Source: Sarcophilus harrisii (taxonomy: Eukaryota > Chordata > Mammalia > Dasyuromorphia > Dasyuridae). From it: a stretch of DNA of 64,000 nt. Made by a program: the position numbers and the translations under genes. The notes under the pieces were generated by a model. It saw only the letters and a program-made list of their open reading frames with translations, did not search any database and was not told the origin of the DNA. Location of the stretch: contig NC_045426.1 of NCBI RefSeq assembly GCF_902635505.1, forward strand, positions 329,830,374 to 329,894,373, in the 5' to 3' direction. How positions within the stretch are numbered: the first letter of the stretch is position 1; the number at the start of each line of letters is the position of its first letter. Below are positions 1 through 10,819 of this stretch, one piece after another.

Positions 1-880
1 CTTTGAAAAGCACTTTGTTTATATCATGATGATACTAAACTCCCTTGGGTAGTAAAAGAAAAGCTAAGGGAATAAGCTAGGGAAAGAGGCCATGAGAGTT
101 GACCAAAAAAATAAAAAAGTTGGAAATTGGTCTCAGTGTGGGAATGTATAAGGTAGTGAATTTAGGAGAAACACAATCCAAACAACACATGTGGATATTT
201 GACATAATCTGTATACTTTAGTTGTGCATTCCTCTGAATTTATTATCCTAGACTAGAAACTTGTGTTAGTTGTTTTTTTTTTTTTTTTAACCTTGTCTTT
301 TCCCCACTGAATTCTTTCCATCATATCCCTCACTGGAGCTATTCCATACCCTCTCTTTTTAAGTCCCCAGCCTGAGGTGTATCCTCATACCTACTAGATG
401 ACATCATGCTATGCTTTCTAAGAAAGGTGATGGAAGATATCCAGTGTGAGTTCTTTCAATTTCACTTCTTCAGGCCAGTATACGTCTTCATCCATTCTTC
501 CCTCCCCCTTTTTTCTAATTTCAGAATTCAGCTTGTCTTTGGGTACAGAGATTTGGATGGGTGAGACCCTTAGCTCTGGATAGAGCTAATTAAATACAAT
601 AAGCCAAAGTAGGTAGGTATTGGACTGTGTAAGCCTAGCAATAAGTTCAGAATGTGAATACTCCTAGGGAAAAAAATCACAAGCTGGTGAGAACAGCAGG
701 CTCCTGGGGTCATAAAGATAAACAGTTTCTTTTACTTCCCATTTTCCCCAAGAGTAACCCTTTGGCCTTCGGGTTTGAAAAGAAAGCCATATGCCTTAAA
801 GGTAGTAAACTGTTAAGGAAACTCCATCCACGTGCATGCAGTAGGAAGGAACTATACAAACATCCTTCACACTGTCCTTG
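1..880. other. Unassigned AT-rich intergenic sequence
   Basis: I see no exon, RNA gene or confident repeat here. A run of sixteen T lies at 273-288. The 96-codon reading frame starting at 654 has no recognisable protein character and runs into a LINE tail, so I treat it as chance. Confidence 0.5.
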
Positions 881-884
881 CCTA

Positions 885-955
885 AACTACCATCAAAGGC
901 AGTGCCTCAGAGTACTTAATAGGTACTTAATAAGTATTAGTTAATTGATTGAAGT
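885..955 (+). mobile_element. L2/L3 LINE 3' tail fragment
   Basis: The phrase CAGTGCCTCAGAGTACTTAA followed by TAATAAGTATTAGTTAATTGATTGA is the usual L2/L3 3' end (CAGTGCCTGGCACATAGTAG, then CTTAATAAATG and a TTGATTGA tail). It is short and strongly diverged. Confidence 0.6.
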
Positions 956-1084
956 ATTTGCCATCTGACTATTCTATATGTATTGCATCTTCTGGAAGTT
1001 CTCAATTTCTATGATTTTGGCATCTAATTTTTATTATCTTCAGAATTTTTAATGTCCATACTGATGGTCCTTCATAAGTAAATT

Positions 1085-1265
1085 ATATTTAAATAGCACT
1101 TTGAGATTAGATAAGCACTCTCCTCACCACAAGCCTATCAAGTTAAATAGTGCAGGTATCAATATATCTATTTTACAGGTGAATAAAGAGGGTCACAGAG
1201 ATTTAAGTGACTTTTTGAGGGACATGCACATGATTTGTTTGAGTAAGATTCTCTATTCAACTTGG
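1085..1265 (-). mobile_element. MIR/THER1-type CORE-SINE, antisense
   Basis: The sequence reads ATTTTACAGGTGAATAAAGAGG, then TTAAGTGACTTTTTGAGG, which is the reverse complement of a MIR-like body (CCTCAGTTTCCTCATCTGTAAAAT and AAGTCACTTAA). Divergent old copy with uncertain borders. Confidence 0.55.
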
Positions 1266-1564
1266 AGCTGCATTTTTCCATTATTATTACAGAACATATT
1301 ATGTTCTGCCTCATCCCCATAATTCTTTAAACTCCAGCCCTAAGATTTCTGTCACCCAGCAGAAGGGTCATACTGCAGAGCTCTTCATCACATAAGACAC
1401 TTCTACTTCCAATAAATTGAACCTGAAATAACCTCTCTGACCTCTTGTCTTTCTCTATTGCTTTACTACAATGGCATATTTTTAGTCTCCATCCTGTGTG
1501 GTCTTTCTGCAGTAGCTAATGCTATTATTAATCACTTCCTTCTCTTGGAGAGATAATATATTAA

Positions 1565-1700
1565 AATGAGTGGAAAGAACTCTAAATAGGAAAACTTCAT
1601 TTTTAGCCTCTGCTCAATCACTAACTTACCTGTATGATCTTGGGCAAGTCATTACCATTTTTGGGTTTCTGCAAAATGAAGAGGTTAGGTTCCCTACCAT
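1565..1700 (+). mobile_element. MIR-type CORE-SINE
   Basis: It contains CTCAATCACTAACTTACCTG, GATCTTGGGCAAGTCATTA and TTTCTGCAAAATGAAGAGGT in the order expected of MIR (tRNA-like head, core, then 3' region). It is old and is followed by an L2/L3 fragment. Confidence 0.6.
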
Positions 1701-1829
1701 GACCACACCATGCCTTCTGCCACCAGCCAATAAGTCTCTTATACCAGCACCTGGAACTCTACCAGTTCTGATTGGTGAGTTTTTATGTTACATTGTTGGG
1801 CGTCTAGGACTTCATACTACATACCATCC

Positions 1830-1985
1830 CTCTCTACACTGTGACAGCCCCAATCTCTTTATTTTTGTCTTCCCACATTAGAGTTTAGGCTCCTTGAGGG
1901 CAGGGATTATTATATTTGCTTGAATTTGTACCCTTAGTCTTTAGCACCCTGCTTGACATATAGTAGTAAGCACTTGGGTTTTTTT
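1830..1985 (+). mobile_element. L2/L3 LINE 3' end
   Basis: The typical string TTTAGGCTCCTTGAGGGCAG GGATTATTA, then TTTAGCACCCTGCTTGACAT and AGTAGTAAGCACTT matches the conserved L2/L3 3' end. Sense orientation. Confidence 0.75.
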
Positions 1986-2419
1986 TTTAAATTTAATCTG
2001 CCTTTACTAGATAAGTCTTGGATTACTTCCAAACTTTATTCTAGACAAATCAAACCACCTGCATTGCAATGAATGTGGCCTGACTTTTCCTTATTTTTAT
2101 CTTTTATTATACTATCCTTTATGTCCAGAAGGGACTCTGAAACCTGTTCCACTTCTCAAAGTGCATCTCAGTTGCTAACTTTAAAATTCTGTCAAAATAT
2201 TTGGAGACATCCTTTTTTTCCAGAATGAATTTTCCCCAACTAAAGGTGATTTATCTGGTCTGGAATTGCCACTATTTTGTATAGAATTCTTTTCACATAT
2301 TTTCTCATTTGTGTTGTAGTTATTTGTGTCATCCAGTCATCAAATTTTGTCATTTGTACCTTCTGAAATATCTTTTATCCATTCTTTCCCTTACATTCCC
2401 AGTCATTTCTGATTGGTAG

Positions 2420-2635
2420 AGCAGTGTAATAGTATTGAAACTCAGGTTAGAAAGATCTGAATTCAAATCCTACTTCATACACTTAGTAGCTGTGTGGTTC
2501 TATATACTCAACACAAATTTCACCTGCAAAATAAAGATAATAGCACTGGCCTTACAGGGTTGACGTGAGGATTGAATTGAGATGATATTTGTAAAGCATC
2601 TTGTCAATACTATATAAATCCTGGCTCACTCCAGT
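2420..2635 (+). mobile_element. MIR/THER1 CORE-SINE, near full length
   Basis: The order is tRNA-like head (GATCTGAATTCAAATCCTAC), TTAGTAGCTGTGTGGTTCTA, CACCTGCAAAATAAAGATAA, GGTTGACGTGAGGATTGAAT and GTAAAGCATCTTGTCAATAC. These are all landmarks of a MIR-like element in sense orientation. Confidence 0.75.
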
Positions 2636-2639
2636 TCTT

Positions 2640-3085
2640 GTATGCTACCACAAGATTAAAACTCCTCTTTCATTATGTAATGCTCCTGCTAGAAAAAAAC
2701 TTCCCCACAAAATCCATAATTGATCTGACATGCAAATATGATCTTATTTATCTAGTCCAAGTCTGCTTTTCCTGATACTCTTCTGACTGAATCTCAAGCT
2801 GGTCTAGTTACTGTTAAATGTCTTTTGTGCTTTCTCCCTTTTCTTATCCCATTTCCCCATTTGAAACATCGTTGCTTGGCTCTTGTCTATTCAAGCCTTA
2901 GCCTTCCTTCAAGGCCCAATTCAAGTCTTAGAACCTCCATGAAACCTTCTCTAAATACTGTTACCTATGCTGATTTCTCCCTTCTCAACTCCTGTGTATT
3001 GAAGTACTAAACTGTTACTTTCTGGTTAATTGTGCTAGTTGTGGCTCCCCACCCAGATTATAAACTGCTGGAGGGCACAGGGATA
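2640..3085 (+). mobile_element. L2/L3 LINE 3' region
   Basis: CTTCCTTCAAGGCCCAATTC, then CCTCCATGAAACCTTCTC, and later GATTATAAACTGCTGGAGGG form the usual 3' coding end and 3' UTR of an L2/L3 LINE. The 61-codon frame starting at 2825 is part of this repeat and not a gene. Confidence 0.65.
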
Positions 3086-3170
3086 ATGTGGAATTTAGGT
3101 GTCTTTGCAGAATTAGCCCTACAGAGAAGGGAAGGGAGAAGAAATACTACTGGCACTATACAACTGTTAT

Positions 3171-3401
3171 ATGGCTCTTCCCATCAGGGATACATTTGAA
3201 TCTGCTGAAGAAATAGGTTTCACATTCTCCCAGGAACAAGAATTTACAATTAGATTTGAGGAACCCTGTTATGTATCCCAAGAGGAAGAGACACATAGAG
3301 GTATTTGGTGCAAAGATAAATACTGGGTAGAGGGTATTGAGCTAAAAAGGCTCATTGGGGAGGTGTACTCTTGGAATAATGTGAGAGCTAGAAAAGACTA
3401 A
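3171..3401 (+). other. Unassigned 76-codon open frame, possibly LTR-like
   Basis: An ATG-initiated 76-codon frame of mixed, non-repetitive composition (beginning MALPIRDTFESAEE, ending NNVRARKD). It stops at TAATAAAATC, so a polyadenylation-like AATAAA overlaps the stop. It sits between an L2/L3 fragment and an RTE fragment. I do not recognise the protein. A reading frame closing directly on AATAAA would suit the U3-R part of an LTR or a retrocopied 3' end, but no paired repeat was found, so the assignment stays open. Confidence 0.25.
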
Positions 3402-3594
3402 TAAAATCTATTAAACACAACCCCAATTTGCTGATTCACTGCAAATACAGTATTATTTGCTGTAATACTTCTTTAGTGGTACTGCAGTCCTGAATAGGAA
3501 TCTTGAAACAAAGGCATAGGTGATATTTTCCTTCCTTTTTCCAGTTGAAGTTGTGATTTTGGAAAAGACGTGAATAGCCAGATACCTCCAGGAT

Positions 3595-3780
3595 AGTAAA
3601 ATTGTGTTTGGCCAGAGTCCCACTGACCTATTAAGTGAAGAGGACCAAAATAGCATTATTATCTTGGGGTCAGGGTACAATGTGTCTAAACTGTGGCTAA
3701 TCAGAGCAGTATAAGCTTGGAAGGCTCCAAGAGGTCGGGCACAAATAACCCATATGAACATTTAGAGTGGAATGTGTGAG
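3595..3780 (-). mobile_element. RTE-type LINE 3' fragment, antisense
   Basis: The reverse complement contains CATATGGGTTATTTGTGCCC, GACCTCTTGGAGCC, CTGATTAGCCACAG and TTTTGGTCCTCTTCAC. These match marsupial RTE LINE 3' ends. A second, better copy is at 35733-36174. Confidence 0.65.
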
Positions 3781-3814
3781 GGGTGCGGAGGGGAGGGGCG
3801 GGGAAGTGTTCATC

Positions 3815-4440
3815 TTCCAATCTACTGTCCCTTACTGAAATCTGCCTCCTATTCCCCTGGCTTCACCCCTCAACCTCCCATTACATTGCACCTCTAGCAT
3901 TTTACCTGGCACTGGTGGTAACTTCTCTCACACCCCTTGACATAACTGGTCCTAGACAAACTCCCTAACCTCCCAGTTCCTAAACCTTCTAAAATCCCAT
4001 AATCTACTCCATCATTCTACTTGAGCTGCACATAAGGAGAGTTACACATTAGATCTCACCATTATCTATAGGAGTTAGGGTTCCTTAATTACAAATAAAC
4101 ATTCCCATATCTGACCATAACTATTTCACTTCGCCCTTTGTCTCCTAGCTCCTAAATCTTTAACCTTATATGGTTCTTCAACTCCCCCCCACCCCCCAGG
4201 CTATTGCTCCTGTTTTGATTTCACTCGGCTTCTCTAATCTTGGCCCAGTCATTAGCCACTTCTGTGCACTTGAAGCCTTTGCCCCCTTGTCCTGCCATCA
4301 TTCTTTGCTTGCAAAACCTTGGATTATTCCCACTGTCCATCTCCTACACTCCTAACCCAGAGGTTTGATTTGTCCAAAATTGCCTCATCTCCCATCCCTG
4401 TGCCTCTGCATTGGCCAACCCCCTGCTTGTAATACACTTT
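3815..4440 (+). mobile_element. L2/L3 LINE, endonuclease-region fragment
   Basis: Long C/T-rich coding-like sequence with GGTCCTAGACAAACTCC, CTCCCAGTTCCTAAACC, ATCTGACCATAACTA, TAGTTCCTAAATCTTTAAC and CTTGGATTATTCCCACTGTC, in the order I recall for the endonuclease part of L3-type (CR1 clade) LINEs. The frames at 3783 and 4170 are remnants of this element. Confidence 0.6.
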
Positions 4441-4473
4441 TTTCTCTCAACTTTATCTTGTTTACTTTGTGAT

Positions 4474-4556
4474 ACACACACACACACACACACACGTGCA
4501 TGTATATATGTAGTGTGTAACATTATATTTATATATATATATATATATACACACAC
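4474..4556. repeat. Compound (CA)n / (TA)n microsatellite
   Basis: An alternating CA run at about 4474-4495 is followed, after a short spacer, by a TA run at about 4527-4548 and another short ACAC block. It gives spurious frames on both strands. Confidence 0.9.
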
Positions 4557-4559
4557 AAA

Positions 4560-5600
4560 TAACATGTTTATGTCTGTATGCCAAATACACGTTATCTTCC
4601 TTGACAGAATATTAGCTAGTATCTTCCCATCCTTTTTCAATGAGTTTCTTTTTTTCCCCTCCCTTAGCATATTTTATTTCATTAAGTATTCCCCAATTAC
4701 ATTTAAAATTTTGACATTAACTTTTTAAAAAATTGAATCCCAAATTCTCTCCCTCCTTATCCTCTCGCATTCTTTGGGAAGACAAACAATATGATATCAA
4801 GTATACATGTGAAGTCATGTGTATTGCCTTGTTGCAAAAGAAAACAAAAAAATATGTTTTAAAAGTATGCTTAAATCTAAAGCAGAAAACTTGAATTTGC
4901 ATTCCTGTTCTACCATTGTTAGTTGTGTAATTGTGGTTAAGTTAGCCTCTTGGAGATTTGGCTTCCTTATCACAGAACTGCATGAAGTTCAAATGTGAGA
5001 AAAATAATTTGTAAACTATATTTGAGTTTTTCTTTATTACTTTGTTTTGCAGTGTCATCTTTTTTTCTCTTTGCCTTTATGTTGTTTAAATATCTCTTCA
5101 TCACCCCCCACACACACACCCTTCCCCCCCCCCATACACACACGCACAACACACACACACACACACACACACTTGACCTAGCCCCTCATAAGGTCTCTCA
5201 TATACTCCATCCCTATCCAAGATTCAGAACTCCCTCTTCTTCCTCTGTCCACTTTGTACACCCTTGACACATTTTCTCTTCTGCCTCCTCAGCATCTTTT
5301 CTCCCTATGGTTGCCTTTAAAAAAAATTCCATCATGTCTAGAAACATCTTATTATCTCTGAAAACCTGAAGAGAAGCCTTCCATTAGTCCTTTCAGCTCT
5401 TTTAAAGCTGAATTTATTTTAATTTAATATACATAGTTCTTGATTGACTCTGAAAGAAACATAAATATATCCCCAATTCTTTGCAAGTCCCTTGAACAGT
5501 TCTAAATAACCAGAATACAAAATAGATAAGTATATGAGAAGTACAAAGTGAAATGTGAAGACTAATGGGAGAGAGGATAAAAACTGGTAGGAAAACTTCA
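4560..5600. other. Unassigned sequence with (CA)n/poly-C tract
   Basis: No gene or confident transposon is visible. A (CA)n block with two poly-C interruptions occupies about 5104-5173 and explains the glycine/valine-rich and threonine/histidine-rich chance frames there. The rest is AT-rich single-copy-looking DNA. Confidence 0.5.
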
Positions 5601-6130
5601 TGGAGGAGATAGCATGGCAGCTTGGCTGGAGCATAGAATACTTAGAGAACATAACTGAATCAGATATTGGAGGGCCCTAAATGATAGTTTGAAGTTTAAT
5701 TCAATAGAGATTAGGAGCAATCGAAGGGTTTTGAGCAGAGTCCTGATGAGCATGAAAAAAAAAAAAAACCTAACAAAAGTAACAGATACATTGGAACAGG
5801 GAGAAAATGCAGGTATAAAGATTGATTAGGAAGACCATTGTCTTTTAGTGGAATAGCAAGTTTACACTTAGTTCCAGGAGTTGGAGGGGGGCAAAAAGAG
5901 AATTGGGTAAAGGAGATGGCTCACAACATAATGGGGTTCCAGAAAGCATAGAAGAAGGTGCTAATGGAGGTCTGACTGTGAGGAGGCTTAGCATAATGTC
6001 AATAACATTCCCTTTAAAGCATAACTTAATGAAGGAAATTAGTTATTTCAATTCAATTTAATTCTGAAAATATTTATTGAATATCCACTGTGTACAAAGT
6101 AGTTTTTCCATGCCTACAAATGGATATCCT
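5600..6130 (-). mobile_element. Diverged L2/L3 LINE fragments, antisense
   Basis: GGAGGGCCCTAAATGATAGT, AGCAATCGAAGGGTTTTGAG and CAGAGTCCTGATGAGC resemble the antisense L2/L3 phrase (GGGCTTTGAATGCC, GGGAGCCACTGGAG, GAGTGACATGG). A second antisense tail begins near 6060 with ATATTTATTGAATATCCACT. Both are old. Confidence 0.45.
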
Positions 6131-6409
6131 ACATCACCACTTTATAGGTTTAATAGTGCTCCAGTAATCTAGAGCTAACACAACCCCTGCTGCTGGTTCT
6201 CCTTTGATATTTTATGTTAGTTACAGTTCTTTAGCTCAAAATGTTTTTTATCACTTGCCCCTGACTAATAATCCAGTTCTCCGGGCCCTGATTATCTGTC
6301 TTTTATATCTGTGTCCCAACTTCAGTTAGGAGCCTGCCTCTTCTTCCTCCTCATAGTTAATAGTTAACATTTCAAGGTATAATGACTTAACACATCTCAC
6401 ATGAGCCTC

Positions 6410-7285
6410 AATGAGTCAATCAAGCAGCATTTATTAAATGTCTACAATATGCCAGGCACTGTACTAGATGCTGGGAATACAAAGACAAAAAGAAACAATT
6501 CCTGCCCTCAAGGAGCTTACATTCTATGGGGGAAACGTCGATACATGCTACTAAATGAAAAGTACATAGTAAATTGGGCTGGTGGGTTACACAGGGTCTA
6601 GCACTTAGGGAGATGAGGAAAACTAATCCAGAAAGTAACATAAGCTGAGCATTGACAGAACCTAGTAATTCTAAGAGGCAGAGATAAAGAAGGAGCGTAT
6701 TTTTGTCTTTGCTGGCAGAGGGTTGGGAAATGGACTATTAGGAGACAGATGACATGACAGCAAATAAAGAAGCCAATGTAGCAGGAATCAGTAATATGTG
6801 AGTGAGAATAATGGGTAACAAGCCTGGAAAGGTAGACTGGAGTCAGATTGTGAAGGGCAGTCATTTAGAAGAGTTCGTATTTAATCTCAGAGGCAAAAGG
6901 GAGCTAGTGAAGTTTGGGGTTTTTTTGTGTTTTGAGGTTGAGTTTTTTTATTTTTATTTTTTTTGCTTGTGACTTTAGGGATATCACTTTGGCAACTGTA
7001 TGGAAGACATAATGGGGGGGGGGAAGGAAAGAATTTGAGGTAGGAAGACCAACTATTGCAAGTCCTGAACTAGGATGGAGGCTGCCTATGTATGAAGGGA
7101 AAGTAGGGGAATTATGTGAGAGAGATTGCAAAAATAGAATGAATATAGCATCTAGTCAGATATGGGGAATGAAAGTTGAAGATGACTCCAAGTTTGTGTA
7201 CTTAATGACTGGAAGATGGCAGTGCCATTGGCAGACACAGCGAAGTTGGAAGGGTGGGGTTCGGAAAAAGAGATGAGTTTGAGAT
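6410..7285 (-). mobile_element. L2/L3 LINE 3' portion, antisense
   Basis: It reads CAGCATTTATTAAATGTCTA, GCCAGGCACTGTACTAGATG, CTCAAGGAGCTTACATTCTA, GGAAAGGTAGACTGGAGTCA, ATCACTTTGGCAACTGTATG and GAAGATGACTCCAAG. That is the reverse complement of the L2/L3 3' UTR and reverse-transcriptase C-terminal region, in correct order. A T-rich patch (6919-6965) and a G run (7013-7022) interrupt it. Confidence 0.8.
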
Positions 7286-7289
7286 GCCC

Positions 7290-7550
7290 CACAACTTTCT
7301 GAGGTAGGTAGTACAGATATTATTATTATTCCCATATTTAAAACTAAGAAACTAAGATTCAAGGAGATTGTGACTTTCACAAAGTTACAGTATCGTAGTT
7401 TTAGAACCCAAAGTGACTTTAGAGCTTATCTAGTTCAACAGAGACCCAGAGAAGTCAAATAATTTGACTAAGTTCATAAAGGAAGTTAAGTAGAAGCCAG
7501 AATCTGAATCAGGATTCTGACTTTACCTCTGTCAGCCCATTTCTTTTAAA
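7290..7550 (-). mobile_element. MIR/THER1 SINE, antisense
   Basis: TATTATTATTATTCCCATAT, AAACTAAGAAACTAAGATTC, CAGAGAAGTCAAATAATTTG and GAAGCCAGAATCTGAATC follow the antisense MIR order. There may be two adjacent fragments rather than one. Confidence 0.6.
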
Positions 7551-8510
7551 ACTGTAGGGTCTTATCTTCACTTCTAGTTGCTCTCAGGAATCAGATCTAC
7601 CACTAGAGTCCAAGGCATGTGAGCTAGATCCTGATCTCTGGGACCAAACTTCCTGGATGACCTTTCTCTTTGATCACAGGTTCTTCTGACTTGCTAGAGC
7701 ATCTACATAGTTGCCAAACTTCCTTAGGATTTCTATTTGCCTCCCAGAATTTTATGTATTCCTTACTGATGCCCATCTTTTGGGAGATCTGCTCATTGGC
7801 TTCTGCTGGATTTCTGTTGCATGTATATTAAGAGAAACTAGACATTCACCCACCCCACATTATTATGTTTATATATTATATATAAACTAGATAGTTTTCA
7901 AATTCCAGACACTCTTGGTTTCACCTGAACTGCCACTGACCAAACCTGGTACTAAAGATATCTAAAGCCCTTCTAGATATAAAATTCTGATTCATGTCTT
8001 AGTAAAAACTAACTCTGAATAATTTGTGGCTCAGCAAATTAGTATAAAATAATGATAAAATTTTAGAGAATAAAGGAACCTTAAAGATTATCTAATTCAA
8101 CATCCCAAACATGTAAGAAAATCATTATCTTGAATAAGTGGTCACTACAACTCTATTTAAATATTTCTAATTATTCTATCATTGGTTAGCTATGTTTTGA
8201 TAAACTTCAAATACCCATTCATCAGTATGGTCACTCCTTTGACTGGTACACATGGCAAGCTATAGCTGTCTACATATTGTGCAAGTCTTGAGCAAGACAT
8301 TCTATAAATCCCTCACAAAAAACCCACCTAGTTCACTGGAAGCTTTCTGTTTTTTTGTTTGTTTTTCCCAATATTTCATAGGTAGCACTGGAACACTCAG
8401 AATGTCCATTTTTTTTTTTTTTTTTGCCCTATATTCAGCCTTCATACCTTTTGCTTGTCCTTGATATCTTTCATGTTATTTACCAAAAGCAGGGTCTTTA
8501 TCAGAAGCAA
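7550..8510. other. Unassigned intergenic sequence
   Basis: No exon or confident repeat. A run of about eighteen T lies near 8408-8425. The 70-codon frame at 8252 runs through that T tract and has no protein character. Confidence 0.5.
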
Positions 8511-8514
8511 AAGG

Positions 8515-9460
8515 CCTTGTATTATTTGACATTTTTATCAATGACTCTGTTGAAGCCATAGAATTTTGTATCAAATTTGCTGATGACACAAAGGCCATGT
8601 TCTATGATAAGAATCAAGATCCAAGAGATTTCTACAGAATGGAATATTGGGGTGAATCTAATAAGATCTGTGTGACCTTGAAACCTATATTCAACTTTAA
8701 AATGTGATGGTTGGACTACATGTACCTCTGTCTTTGTAAAGATGAAATTCAAAAGAGGCAAATGTGAGGTCCTCCTTTTGAATTTAAAAAAAGAAAACAA
8801 AAATATTCCATAAAAACACGAGGGGAAGTATTACTAGACAACAGTTTGTGAGGAAAAGATCCAATGGTCTTAGTGGTATGTAAGCTCTACATGAGATAGT
8901 ATGCCATGAAACTATGGGCTGCCTCAAGCACTTGTCTGATTGATGGTCTGCCACTGCATTCTGTCCTGGTCAAAACACACTTGGAGTACTGTGTTCCATT
9001 ATGGACCCATTTTCAGAAAGACAAGCTGCAGAGCATCAAGGAAAGGACATCCAGATTAACGCGAGCTCTTGAGCCATGCCATACAAGAGATGGGTGAAGG
9101 ATACTTAGCCTAATGAGACTTAGCGGGTCCATGTTAACTATCTTTAAGAACTGGAGAAGTTGCCATGTGTTAAAAGTATCAGTTTTGTTTTCTTTGGCAT
9201 CAAAGGGCAGAACTAGAAGTAGGAAGTAAAATATATAAGGAAGCAGATTTAGACTTAATATGAGAAAAAACTTCCCAAGAAAACTATCCAAAATTCAAAT
9301 TGGCAGCTTTGAGATGAAGCAGATTTTCCCAAGCTAGAGCTTTTCTAGTAAGGTTCTCTAAGTGTTGGGGATGTTCTCAGGACATGGACTAGATAGATGG
9401 CTTCTGAAGGCTTTCCAACTTGGAATTTCTAAGATTTTAATGTTCCAGAATTCATAATAA
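8515..9460 (+). mobile_element. CR1-type LINE, 3' coding end
   Basis: TTTATCAATGACTCTGTTGAAG, TCAAATTTGCTGATGACACAA, GAATCTAATAAGAT, TTGGAGTACTGTGTTCCATTA, GGGCAGAACTAGAAG and TTAATATGAGAAAAAACTTCC are the standard landmarks of the CR1 reverse-transcriptase C-terminus (the FADDT motif) and the following coding end, in sense order. The 63-codon frame at 8906 is part of it. Confidence 0.8.
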
Positions 9461-9569
9461 CATAGCATCAACAGGACAGTGTTATTAAAATATGGGCAGT
9501 TGGGGAAAAAAAAAAAAAAAAACTTGGATCAATGATAGTTAATTGACACAATTCCTAAATGTAACGCGA

Positions 9570-9955
9570 CCCAACGTCTTGGCAGAACAGTGGGGTGGAA
9601 CAAGTTGGAGAGAGAACCTTTCCTGGCTCCCAGTTAGCAGCATGAGTTGACCAAGTCATTTTCTCTGGTCTGTTTCCCTAACTGTAAAATGAAGGTGTCT
9701 GCCTGGGTCAGGAGTGGGGAACGTCGGGCCTACAGGCTAAAGCCTAGGAAATCATTTGCTAAGGCAACTGCAGTGATGGTGAACTGAAAACTAGGTAAAA
9801 CCACCTCGCACTGTTCGAGTTCTGTAAGCAGATAATTTTGTATGGCCCATGAATATAATTATACAAGTGGCCCTTGGCAAAAATATCTCCCCACCCCTCG
9901 CCTGGGTGATTTAGATTTCTTCTAATGCTAAATCTAAAATCTCATAATCTTATTT
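9570..9955 (+). mobile_element. MIR-like SINE split by a DNA transposon
   Basis: The left part carries GACCAAGTCATTTTCTCTGG and CCCTAACTGTAAAATGAAGG. The right part carries GATTTCTTCTAATGCTAAATC. Together they follow a MIR/MIR3-like order once the 191-bp element at 9709-9899 and one copy of its duplicated target are discounted. Confidence 0.6.
9709..9899. mobile_element. Complete hAT-type miniature DNA transposon with 8-bp target duplication
   Basis: The element begins CAGGAGTGGGGAACGTCGGG and ends ATATCTCCCCACCCCTC, so its ends are imperfect terminal inverted repeats built round GTGGGGA/TCCCCAC. It is flanked by a perfect 8-bp direct repeat GCCTGGGT at 9701-9708 and 9900-9907. An 8-bp duplication with CAGGGGTGGGGAA-like ends is the hallmark of hAT elements (MER5/Charlie-like). 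It has no coding capacity, so it would have needed a transposase in trans. Confidence 0.8.
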
Positions 9956-10254
9956 TTGTTCCAAGTTCAGATAATGGACCATCTGTAGCATCCTTCCAAA
10001 ACAGTCATACACACACACACACTCATACACACTCATTTTTAATGGGGTGTGCAATATATCTTCTTCATCCTCTGTTGCTTTTCCTCCCCAGTATAGATGG
10101 GTAGGTCAAGCTCATGAAAGATTGTGTAAGCCCAATATTTTTCTAGGGCTCAATATAATTAACACATCAAACACAAACAGAAACATATGGAGAACCTGGC
10201 CACCAAAAAGTAATTCTACTTTTATTTGGACTTTGTCCAAGATTGTCTAAGCCA

Positions 10255-10310
10255 GTTCTACTGTTATTTGCACCTATTATGCTCCAGGCACTGTGCTAAG
10301 CAAACTCTAG
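10255..10310 (-). mobile_element. L2/L3 3' tail, antisense
   Basis: CCTATTATGCTCCAGGCACTGTGCTAAGCA is the reverse complement of the conserved L2/L3 3' end. Only the tail is recognisable. Confidence 0.6.
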
Positions 10311-10815
10311 TGACCCGGGTTACCACCTTCCGGGAGCGCCTACCTTCCTGTTTTATGCCTTGCTGACACTGAAATAGTGGACTGAACAACATTCTCATGT
10401 ATGCTTTTGATGTGTTTGTTTGGAGACACTGTTGTTTGAGAATCTTTAAAGCTATATTTTCCTCTACTAAGTCACATCAGCTTTGTAAGTTAAGCCCAGT
10501 GGGATATTACATTCTCTACATCTCTCAGTTGTGCAACTACAAAGATGTGGGCTGCAGAAGAAAATCTCCCAGTCTCCATGTTCTTGTTCATGTTTTACAT
10601 TAATGATGTCCTCATTGTGTACTTCATTCACATAAAGAAAATGGGCATGTAACAAATTGTTAAGTCTTCTCAAGCTGCCTTTTTTGGAAAGTGGGGGTCA
10701 TAGTACTGTCCACTATCTTTTTGAGTTCACTGACATTTTCATTCTTTGAACTGATCCCCAGATGTCTTAAAATTTTATGGCCTCCTGACAGAGCTTTCCT
10801 TCCTTTCTTTTTAAA
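10310..10815. other. Unassigned intergenic sequence
   Basis: No gene recognised. The overlapping 68-codon frames on opposite strands (10397-10603 and 10467-10673) look like chance frames in unique sequence. Confidence 0.45.
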
Positions 10816-10819
10816 TTCC

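Noticed and set aside
4344-4728. 108- and 105-codon frames on opposite strands
   Set aside because: They are driven by (CA)n and (TA)n repeats and an L2/L3 fragment.
8906-9097. 63-codon frame with LEYCVPLWTHFQKD
   Set aside because: This is the well-known CR1 LINE coding end (LEYCVQFW), not a host gene.
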